Assembly: GCF_036669915.1 (NCBI RefSeq)
Contig: NC_089319.1
Location: 18,300,204 to 18,364,203, forward strand
Origin: Pocillopora verrucosa
Lineage: Eukaryota; Cnidaria; Anthozoa; Scleractinia; Pocilloporidae
DNA: 64,000 nucleotides
Direction: 5' to 3'
Shown piece after piece: positions 55,974-64,000 of the stretch. A model generated the notes under the pieces. That model saw only the letters and a list, made by a program, of their open reading frames with translations. It did no database searches and was not told where the DNA came from. A program made the translations under genes and the position numbers. Numbering within the stretch: position 1 is the first letter of the stretch; each line of letters starts with the position of its first letter.

Positions 55974-56990
55974 TCAAGCAATCCTCGAACATACTACATA
56001 TTGAACCTCATCCTGAACACTCTCCGTGGTGACCGATCGATGCCAAGTTGAGTATACGTGCTTTCTGTTCCAGGGCATGTTCCGCATAATGTCCATGATA
56101 GTATGTCGAATGTGTCTCAGCTTCCAGCAGTAAATTACGGGGTTCAGAGATGAATTCAGAAATAAAATGGTATACGAGAAAAGGTAGAGGCTCTTGATAG
56201 AGTTACTTGTCACAGTTGTGTCAGCTACCACCAAACACACCAAGTAAGGTAAATAACAAGCCACAAATACGAGATACATGTAGAATATGCCGACTGCAGA
56301 CTTTAGGACGCTGACCATATTTGACATCTCACCAATGTGTTCCACCTGTTGTACACGTTGCAAGGACTGGATCTGTTTCTTGTGGTGTCTAACAGTCTGA
56401 TAAATTTTAACGTAGACTGTTGTTGTGACAAGGAAAAACGACAATCCAAAAATGATTAAAAATATCGAGTGTACTAGAAACGGAACCCAGAGGATCAATG
56501 ATGTAAGAAATACACTTAGCAGCCAGATTAAGATCACCACAGCAATAACACGCTTGTGAGTCACAAGTTCCTGGTATCTGAGATGAAGATGAACAGCTAA
56601 GAACCTGTCTACACTTACAGCCACAACACCCAGGAACGAAGCAATAGAAAACAAACCCAACGTGATCCCAAACATGTTGTACGTGTTGCAGCTAGGGATC
56701 TTGTCCAGCAGGTTCTTGATCAAGAGTGAAATGTAAAACGGCTGAACAATACAACCAACTCCAATGTCGGAAACAGCTAGACTTAAAAGCAATGTTTTCA
56801 GAGTCTTTGGCAACGAAGACGTTTTTCGAATCGCGTGGATAGTTACAATGTTGAGCATGATCGCGGGATGCGACAATAAACTGTTTAAAATACAGTTTGA
56901 GATGTATGTATAACGGAGATGGTCAACTTCAGTAGTGACGGCGTAATGATGCATTAAAACTTCGCACGTCGAATTCTGAGAGTCATTCAT
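55974..56990 (-). CDS. rhodopsin-class GPCR, intact (338 residues)
   Basis: Paralogue of the 307-residue receptor. The frame is open further upstream, but the first ATG aligned with its relatives is at 56988-56990 (MNDSQNSTCEVLMHHYAV), giving 338 residues; Asn6 is in an NST glycosylation site. Motifs: TM2 LLSLAVSDIGVG, TM3 VSVDRFLAVHLHLRYQELVT (DRF 128-130), TM6 ACYLPYLVCL, TM7 SLNPVIYCW (283-287). The second extracellular loop again lacks a Cys. The C-tail is longer than in the sister gene and ends in DEVQYVVCSRIA. No lesion seen. It probably signals through G proteins at the plasma membrane; ligand unknown. Confidence 0.92.
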   Translation of the reverse strand: MNDSQNSTCEVLMHHYAVTTEVDHLRYTYISNCILNSLLSHPAIMLNIVTIHAIRKTSSLPKTLKTLLLSLAVSDIGVGCIVQPFYISLLIKNLLDKIPSCNTYNMFGITLGLFSIASFLGVVAVSVDRFLAVHLHLRYQELVTHKRVIAVVILIWLLSVFLTSLILWVPFLVHSIFLIIFGLSFFLVTTTVYVKIYQTVRHHKKQIQSLQRVQQVEHIGEMSNMVSVLKSAVGIFYMYLVFVACYLPYLVCLVVADTTVTSNSIKSLYLFSYTILFLNSSLNPVIYCWKLRHIRHTIMDIMRNMPWNRKHVYSTWHRSVTTESVQDEVQYVVCSRIA

Positions 56991-58869
56991 AATGTGGACA
57001 TAAGCCTCTTGACAAATAACCGACTGATAGTAAGACAGAGTCCTATAAGGTTCCAGAGCAAATAAAAAATGACAAATTAACAAAGGTAATTGCTCTTTGA
57101 CAAAATGAAATGCGGTGAATTCAGTTTCCAAAGTGTTAATTTTTTTTTCGCATGAAAATAGCTCATTTGGTTACGTATATTACTATTCATAGACTAGACC
57201 TTTTAAAGGTTCAATACCTTCAAAACCGCTAATAAAAAGGTTACTATATTTAAATGCGAGTGCTTTTTCGATAAATCTTCGTACCGTAAAAACGATAATA
57301 CGCCTGTGATCCAAATCATAAATTTTCCTCAAAATCATTTCGTTTTGATGGCCGTTAAATACAACTAATGGGAGGAGGAAAATTCTTATCAGATGGTTGG
57401 AAAAAATACTTGCAGGTCATGTCCGGAGCGAAGAAAAGCCTAGAAGACTAACTGAGATTTTGATAAGACTTTGCGATAAGCTCCAAAGCTTTTGTGTGTG
57501 GACCGAAAGGAACAATTAGATTTATATTTATAAACTTAATGAAGGAAAAATACAAAACAAACTTACCACAACAGCAGTATTAACCAACTAAAATGTCGAG
57601 TCGCAATATAAATTCAAATAAACAGCGAGAATTTTAAGTAAAGAGTTCTCACAAGTTTTGCTTCGTAGATAAAAATGACACACCAGAGCACCTCAAAAGT
57701 AAATCGCAATGAAGCTGAAAGAACACTCCAAAATTCAAAGCACAGGTAAATTAAAATACTATTTAAGAAGAGAGCGTCAATTTCTTGTACCGTGTTTCCT
57801 GTTTTGAGTAAGTGGCACTTGAGAACCCATTACTACGATAATATTAGCACGATTCCTTAGGCAATCACGCATAAAACATTAGATAAATAAAACGCTGGCA
57901 TTCTTCTGTTAAATAAGTGCGAAGGTTTTGAACTCCACGCATCTAAATGAGCAAAAAAACAAACAAACAAACAGACAAAGGGCGCGTAAACGGTCGCAAT
58001 CGCAAAATTTTGATAAGACCGAAATGAAAAGTTTAGATCCTTTTAGCAAACAAATTGAACAGTTCAATATTGGTATCTGTCGCGGTATCCCGGAGTCCCC
58101 TAACTTTTTATTACAAAACAAAGGAAATGAAAGTCATAACGACTTCTTTAGCAGCGTCATCGGTTATTCCGGGAGCCGTGTGTTTTTCATATTTGACTGG
58201 CTCAAGCGTCCTTAAATAGACAACAATAGGGCTGAAAACTGGAAATATACCGAAAAAAAGAAAATTTGCGTTCAATATCCGACCGGTACCACACTGTGGT
58301 TTTAGAAATGTCCGGAGAAGGTTCCAGGAGTCGTATATCACTGCAAATATTTACTTTTAAGTCTAATCAGCCTGAAGTTAACATGAGTGCCCATCAGAGA
58401 CCGACGGAAGGATAAGCGCACGAATAGCTCAAAGTACTAATTAATTTGACGTCAACCTGCAATTGGAGCAATTATAAACTGAGAGTGGAAAGTAATTCCG
58501 TATTGCATTGGTCTCTCTTCACTTCGCTCTCTAATTGGTTGACTGAGAAACTCGAACCACCCCTTCAACCAATCAGATGCGAAACTGTAACCAACCGCGG
58601 CTTGGTCACCCGCGTTTTCCCGCGCTTCAGGCAGTTTGCTCGTTTATCATTCGAGTTGTCATTGGTTCCTTATGACATTTACCTTTGTTCTTATAGGCCT
58701 TTGTCATTACTTTGGTTTGGGCGTTACGTGACATCCCAATGATCAGCTGTAAAGGACACTAGGTTTCCCTCCGTGTAACCGCCTAAGACTGAGTGTGACC
58801 AAGAATGCTTTACAAAAGACGTTGAAATTTTGACATCAATAGAGCTTGCCTATCCCTATCATTCAACTT
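56991..58869. other. intergenic spacer in the GPCR array
   Basis: No gene recognised. Short frames at 57909-58341 overlap on opposite strands and have no motifs. A poly(AAAC) patch is near 57956-57980. Confidence 0.5.
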
Positions 58870-59195
58870 ACTGGTATTTTTTGTTCCGCAATATGTCCAT
58901 GACGTCCATGAGAGCGTATACTAAGCGTCCCCTTTTCCTCAACAAGTCTCACGAACCAAAGAAAAATTGAGGAATACAAGAATCAATTTTCTCGACCCAT
59001 ATCTCTTAAAGGCGATGCTCTCGCCAATTGATGTGAAGACAATTAACGGCACAATGACGTAAATATAGATTTAGAATATGAGATACAGGTAAAATGTACC
59101 TGCAGCAGATTCCACGACACTTGCAAAATAGGCCAATTCATCAGACTGTTCTACTTGCGTTTGCAGAGCGTTGATTTTATTCCTATGGGATCATA
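58870..59195 (-). pseudogene. GPCR pseudogene fragment (C-terminal half)
   Basis: On the minus strand the relic starts HRNKINALQTQVEQSDELAY, then FASVVESAAGTFYLYLIF, which align with the TM5-TM6 loop and TM6 of the array members (HNNQIQALQ...FASVIKSTVCVF). It then meets stop codons and shifts, with a last trace at WTYCGTKN. The whole N-terminal half is missing. It was too broken to form a long open frame. Confidence 0.75.
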
Positions 59196-59461
59196 CGACT
59201 GAACAAAGTTTGATGTGAATTAGTTTTACGGGGTGGAAACTACTGAGTCCTTTATATAACGATGAAAATCGATCGAAAATAACAGGCTTGACGAAACCAC
59301 ACTGCCTTGAGAAAATCAAATGCACTGTACCAGCGTATGTCAGCACACACCCATTGGCTGCACGTGATATTTCCTTTGCTCTGATTGGCTGTAATGCAGT
59401 TGATAACTTTCGTTTTGGTTTTAGAACACTCGATCAAAAACGGCTCGATTAGACTTTATAA
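59196..59461. other. short spacer between two GPCR relics
   Basis: About 270 bp with no receptor sequence I can align. Confidence 0.5.
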
Positions 59462-60382
59462 CTACGACGCCTGGTTTCTATTTCGAGCTATGTTCTGTAG
59501 TAAGTCCATGATAGCGTGTCGAGTGTGTCCCATCTTCCAACAAAAAACAACCGGATTCAGAGATGAATTCAGAAATGTGAGGGTCAACGAGTAAAGAAAA
59601 CATTTCTTAAAAGCAATACCCGGAACAATGACGATGGAGGCCACGGAAAGTAAAAAGGGAGGTAGATAACAGCACAAAAAAGACGACATGCACACAGAAT
59701 ACACAAACTGTAGACTTTATGACGCTAGCAAAGTTCATTACCTCTTCAGTCTGCTGTTGCACTTGGAGGGCTTGAATCTGATTGTTGTGCCGTCGCACAA
59801 TTACATAAATCTGGAGATAAATTATTGTTGTTATAAAGAGACCAATAAACCCAACGACGAAAGATATTACGCTTTGGATAAAAATAAATCCCGAAAACGC
59901 CAGAAAAGAGAAGAACGCGCTTAGAATCCAAACTGATATCACCGCCACAACAACACGCCTGTCAGTCACAAGTTCCTAGTATCTCAGATGAAGATGAAGA
60001 GCTAAAAACCTGTCTACACTTACAACTACCACTCCTAGGAAGGAAGCTTCAGCAAACAAAATACTTGTCAAGTCCAAAAGCCTGTAAATGTAGCAGCTAG
60101 GAGGGTTTTGTTGTAACCACTTGATCAGCGTGAGAATGTACAGCGGCTGCCCTAATAAGCCAACACCAACATCAGAAACAGCCAGACTGAGAAGCAATGT
60201 TTTCAAAGTTTGCGGTAACGAAGAAACTTTACGTAACGCATAGATTGTCGCGATGTTCATCATTATGTTTATGATATAAACACATTAAAAACGCAATTAA
60301 CGATGTAGGTCGAGCGAAGGTTTTCCAATTCGAACATTTGTGGGTAAAAGTCCAGCAAAATGGCACAAGTTGAATTTATCAT
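59462..60382 (-). pseudogene. class A GPCR pseudogene, three lesions
   Basis: Full-length relic from an ATG at 60380-60382 to TAG at 59462. Lesions: a stop and a frameshift before TM1 (near 60275, after NCVFNVFIS); an in-frame TAG at the end of the second intracellular loop, where relatives have LRYQELVT (about 59974-59976, probably CAG to TAG); and a frameshift near TM6 (about 59690). The remaining parts read LLSLAVSDVGVG, VSVDRFLALHLHLRY, ELVTDRRVVVAVISVW and SSLNPVVFCWKMGH. Most family motifs survive, so inactivation is fairly recent. Confidence 0.9.
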
Positions 60383-60583
60383 GATGGAAGGATTTTCGCA
60401 CCGAGAAATCCAGCGGTTGATAAAGAGAATGTCTGACACCGCTAGAGAATTTTATTTTAGACGGGAATATAAATAACTCGGTCTAATTCAATGCCTTTCA
60501 TTAATTTTACATCTTGAGGTGGACTCAATAATCCAAAGCTTATGTTTTCAAAACGCTCTGTTTACACAACTTTAATTATTTGT
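60383..60583. other. short intergenic spacer
   Basis: About 200 bp upstream of the last GPCR relic; nothing recognised. Confidence 0.5.
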
Positions 60584-60723
60584 GCAGGTAATTTAGTGTT
60601 AACAACTGGGTTGAAAACGTAAATTAGCCACCGTAAAGGGTAAAAAATCTGACGTTTTTTTACCCTTTACGGTGGCTAATTTACGTTTTCAACCCAGTTG
60701 TTAACACTAAATTACCTGCTATA

Positions 60724-60768
<45 letters not shown>

Positions 60769-60780
60769 TTTATTTAATTA
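60584..60780. repeat. perfect 64-bp-arm palindrome plus PLE 3' tail
   Basis: The left arm 60584-60647 and the right arm 60656-60719 are exact reverse complements, with an 8-nt loop (tctgacgt). The right side continues to about 60780 through tatactctcccaccgacgca and gcaccacagtttctttagaa, the 3' tail of the PLE-related family at 15330 and 19065. The loop holds the only remaining ribozyme text (CTGACGT). Confidence 0.9.
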
Positions 60781-61412
60781 TTTGTGGTTGACAGTGAATA
60801 ATTTGTAAGGCTTGTTATTAAAAGAGGTTTTGAATTTTTTTAATAGTGAAGAGAATTGTACCAGGAGACAAAAATTAAACAGAATTCATTAACCTACAAG
60901 CTGCCTTCAATTTGGATACAGAAAACAGCAATCTTTTTGGCATATCAATGATTGTGTTTGAAGTATTTGTAGTACTGCATGCAAAAAAAAGCGTGGTGAA
61001 TGTTACTAATTAAACACTGTTGAAAGCAAAAAATTGAACTAAATTAGCATTTATACGTACATAATCAGCATGCAAAACAATGAAATTGGGTGAGAATGTA
61101 AAATTAGTGTTGTTGTTCACACTGACAATTCACAAAGCCAAGTTTTAAATAAACACAGCTTGAGTCATGTCAGGTTTAAAGAAGAGGCTCCAAGCAATTG
61201 AGATGAAATGTAAATACTTGTTAAAAGACATTTCTTTTAGAAAGGAAAACAAGAGGACATCCAGGAATTTTTTTATTGGGGGGTCCTAACTTTGATTAAA
61301 TTTTTAATACTTCAAATTGAGTAGTAATGTGTGATCCTGTCACTGTAAAAATTCTATTGTAAGGCATGTAGTAACAAAACCTACGGGTCTGATGAGAAGG
61401 GACTCTGCTTAC
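60781..61412. other. no gene recognised
   Basis: AT-rich. It should be intron if the exon at 61413-61568 is real, but I found no downstream exon with matching phase. Confidence 0.4.
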
Positions 61413-61568
61413 CTTGATCTTACGGTTGGTTTGCGTAGTGAAACCTCTGTAACGTCTTTCTTGCCTAGTTTTGCTCGGTGAAATCGCCATGTGACGTAGC
61501 TCGTTGTCCTCGGTCAGCTGTACCGTTTCAAAACAGTGATTTGGTGTAAATATCACAGGGCGCTCCAT
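61413..61568 (-). CDS. putative first exon, unknown gene
   Basis: An ATG at 61566-61568 opens exactly 52 codons, MERPVIFTPNHCFETVQLTE then DNELRHMAISPSKTRQERRY and RGFTTQTNRKIK, ending at a strong donor AAG|GTAAGC in phase 0. The ATG context (aatATGG) is good. Codon content looks coding-like, but no partner exon or homology was recognised. A second minus-strand frame (to 61876) overlaps its start. Confidence 0.4.
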
Positions 61569-62381
61569 ATTTGCAGAACAAAAAACGTCCGCAACGCACA
61601 AAAACAAACAACCGAGCAAACGGACCAAAATATACTCTGAATAACTTTCACAACAAAATAATTTTCATCCTTTCCGATCATTTCTATGCCTGATATCATG
61701 GCTATAGTCCGAGAGAATTTAAATGGTACAAAACCGCTTTTGATTATGTCATTAGAAACTTGGCATAAACATCCCACATACGCAGAAGTAATTATGAAAT
61801 GATGGACTTGATTGCTGTAACTAATGATAAGGATTTTTTCCGCTTTGTTCCCAAATTCCGATACCGTAAGTACCATTGTTAACTGCTTTTACAAGCTATT
61901 TTTCTTCCATACGTTTCTTCAACCTAGGAAAAAAGCTTGCTTAGGGCTTTCCCGGGTGACTCTCCCGGAAGGCGACATGAGAACCCAGTGATAGACTATC
62001 GGAGATCAAATCCTCAGCATAATAAAGCTGATGTCGCTCAGGAAAATTAGGGCGGGAGAAATCTCGATAATAATTAACATCACAACCAAGGCATCATCTC
62101 TTCTTTCCTCAGGAGAGAACAGAAAAAGAAATACCAAAATATGAGTGGCGATTGACATTTCGCACTTTCGGTAACGATTGGGTCTCGTTCTATTTAGTGC
62201 TTCCTGTTAACGTCGTGAATGAGTCGTTTAAAAACGTGTAAGTAGTTAAATATCCAACGAATGGGAAAGTACAGAGAATATCATCTATGTTTTACACTTT
62301 TTATTGACTAGCACAAGACAACTATTGGACTGTATAAATTGAAATAGTAACAGACATGGTCTCAGTCAAACACAGAATAAG
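61569..62381. other. intergenic region; PSMD12 3' flank
   Basis: Between the orphan exon and PSMD12. A minus-strand AATAAA at about 62302-62307 is a candidate PSMD12 poly(A) signal. A 107-codon minus frame (61553-61876) begins with ATG but has no recognised domain. Confidence 0.5.
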
Positions 62382-63575
62382 TTACATTTGTACAAGTTTG
62401 TGCACCATTTCTTCCTTGGTAATGATATGAGTTGTGCGATTGAGAAGCTGCATCAGAGTGTTGAGGTTGTGAGACCATTCATTAAGAATCTCATTAGATT
62501 CCTTGTGTGCACTGAACGTAACGATGCCTGCAGGGCGGTCAATTCTGGCAAAAACTGTTTTGGACCCCACTAACTCAGAGAGGAACAGTTCAGTCCTCCT
62601 GAAACAGGATAAAAAAATTGGGTTAGCTGGGGTAATAGTGACACTTAATCGTTCTTTTCACTTCCGTTCCAATTCTTAACACTTCAAAGAAAGACAAAAA
62701 ATTCCATAGATGGATATTGAAAGTCTACAGCCTTGATGTAATAGTACATAATTTTGAGATTAGAAGTACTCATTCAGAATTGATTTAACTCATCATGATT
62801 AATTTTGTCATAATTATTTCCTCAAACATTACACAGGCTTCGGAGACCTATATCAGTTGCTGTTTCATGAAGTTAATGAGAGGATGTCTGGAAAAAAGAT
62901 CGCGTTATGCAGGCATAGGACAAGATTGGATTCAGCTATGAGAGGATTGGGCCTGTTTTGCTTCAATTGATGACAAAGCGCAACATTTTTATGCCACTTT
63001 TTAGAACAATTTTGCATTCATTTTATAACATCTACAACGTAAACTTACCTCAACAGTTAAGTCCAACAACTGGCTAATTCTTCTTAGTGTTATTCTGGTG
63101 TAGTACTTGGCCATGACCCGGATATTCTGTTAAAAAAAAAAACGATCAAACACTCACATTATAAGCTTAAAATTACCTGAAGTCTTTACATTTAACTTCT
63201 CCCTTTAATATTCACACATTATCCACAAACAGGATATGAGAATATTGAAACCTATCAGGCAAAAGTGGTTATCTTGATCTTACACCAAATTCTCATAACT
63301 AATTTACAGGGAACTGTGAAGCAGCTAGAGGGGAGAATTAACATAAGCATCAAGTGAAATTCATAACAAAAGAAATACCTTCAAATGAAAAAAACAATCA
63401 AACTCACATGTTCAACAACCCGTTTTGTAAGTCTTCCCAGCGCTTTTTGCCTTCATCTGTGTGTTCCTCAAACACACCAGTTGCAGATGGACCTGTTCTT
63501 AGTTCAGCTTCATAAACCTCTTTTATGTAAGACCAACGCATAAGTTCAGCTGTGGTGAAGCATTTCAGGAGATCT
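62382..63575 (-). CDS. PSMD12: PSMD12 / Rpn5, 26S proteasome lid subunit (3' exons)
   Basis: The last three exons on the minus strand: 63408-63575 (DLLKCFTTAELMRWSYIKEV, EEHTDEGKKRWEDLQN), 63049-63126 (NIRVMAKYYTRITLRRISQL, LDLTVE) and 62382-62598 (TELFLSELVGSKTVFARIDR, PAGIVTF, LNRTTHIITKEEMVHKLVQM, TAA). These match the PCI-domain end of Rpn5, a scaffold subunit of the 19S regulatory particle lid. Upstream exons lie beyond 64000. Two oddities: in the first exon AACGGG stands where AACCGGG would keep the RVVEH frame (about 63420), and the third exon begins GAGGACTGAA where GAGACTGAA is needed (about 62595). Each is a 1-nt frameshift. Introns are kept, so this is not a retrocopy; sequence error or a decaying duplicate are the options. 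Confidence 0.88.
63188..63345 (-). repeat. TTAACCCTTT-type MITE, subfamily A, PSMD12 intron
   Basis: Partial copy: the minus strand reads aattctcccctctagctgct, then gagaatttggtgtaagatca, then aaagggagaagtta. It is truncated at the outer ends. Confidence 0.65.
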
Positions 63576-64000
63576 CTAATAGATGTCATACACAAACAAA
63601 ATTGTAGATTGGTTGTAAAAATACAATTAACTTAATGTAGCAAAGTTCAAAGTCCCCTCCCCCTACCCTCACCTCCCCCCTCACTTCTCCACATCGAAGA
63701 TTGGCAATTATCTTGATTAGAATGTCAACAAGGACTAGTTAACATAATTGCAACTGCACCCTGGACAATAAAACTGGACCCAGATTTCTGTAAAATCAGG
63801 CTTATGACTCATCTTGGGAGAAGTCACCTTATATGACTCCTTTTTGACAATTTCGCATGGCGCTCAGTGAATTAGCCTTTACCTATCATGTTGCAGGCCT
63901 CTCCCTACATCTACACAGGTTGGAAAGCTACAAACACTCTAGAACAAAAATTTATCTTTTAAAAGTTAGCACTTCTGTAATCACCATGGCATCAACAAAT
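63576..64000. other. PSMD12 intron, window edge
   Basis: No exon recognised. A C-rich stretch (cccctccccctaccctcacc) lies at about 63653-63672. The next upstream PSMD12 exon is outside the window. Confidence 0.5.

Noticed and set aside
56991-57131. 47-codon N-terminal extension of the 338-residue GPCR
   Set aside because: It starts at TTG, not ATG, and has no counterpart in the sister receptor; the aligned ATG at 56990 is preferred.
61553-61876. 107-codon minus-strand ORF starting with ATG
   Set aside because: No domain, mixed hydrophobic and cysteine-rich noise, and it conflicts in frame with the better-supported exon at 61413-61568.
1-64000. CRISPR arrays, operons, ribosome binding sites or prophage
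   Set aside because: Introns, MITEs and animal gene families show a eukaryotic genome; the only regular array (39430-40915) is a minisatellite without spacers.

Overview
The window looks like a eukaryotic nuclear genome from a cnidarian, most likely a hexacoral (stony coral or sea anemone). It is AT-rich, its conserved genes are split by GT-AG introns, and it has intronless TRIM-NHL and class A GPCR genes in tandem. It also carries Penelope-like retroelements with GIY-YIG domains and many small foldback elements. The species assignment is inference; no marker gene is present.

Layout. 1-4.7 kb holds a foldback element and an almost complete Penelope-like element (PLE) whose coding tail contains a hammerhead-ribozyme-like core. 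4.7-9.7 kb holds a RING/B-box/filamin/NHL TRIM gene and a tandem copy without its RING half. 9.7-13.3 kb is repeats plus a small candidate acylated-protein gene (MGC start). 13.4-31.3 kb is a conserved housekeeping block: PDAP1 (minus, 6 exons) head-to-head with CPSF4 (plus, 8 exons), then GALK1 (plus, 6 exons) convergent with a single-exon BRF2-like gene (minus). I rebuilt the exons of these genes by hand; every phase closes and the lengths are close to those I recall for the human proteins. 31.3-39 kb is gene-poor but contains three phase-matched minus-strand exons of a gene I do not recognise. 39.4-40.9 kb is a 47-bp minisatellite with higher-order structure. 41-43.5 kb has a first exon resembling Crypton/DUF3504-type proteins and a small hydrophobic ORF. 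45.9-46.8 kb is a truncated PLE flanked by a perfect 77-bp direct repeat. 47-60.4 kb is a same-strand array of five related rhodopsin-class GPCR copies, two intact and three broken. 61.4-63.6 kb has an orphan first exon and the last three exons of the proteasome subunit gene PSMD12, with two apparent 1-nt frameshifts.

The genes do not form one pathway. The housekeeping genes cover mRNA 3'-end processing (CPSF4), RNA polymerase III initiation (BRF2), galactose entry (GALK1), proteasome lid (PSMD12) and an acid-stable phosphoprotein (PDAP1). The TRIM and GPCR sets are lineage-expanded families in visible birth-and-death turnover. The clearest mobile-DNA story is PLE-related: two PLE copies, five ribozyme-like motifs or tails, two of them arranged as inverted pairs, and a long target-site duplication. 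All repeat-family assignments are by eye.
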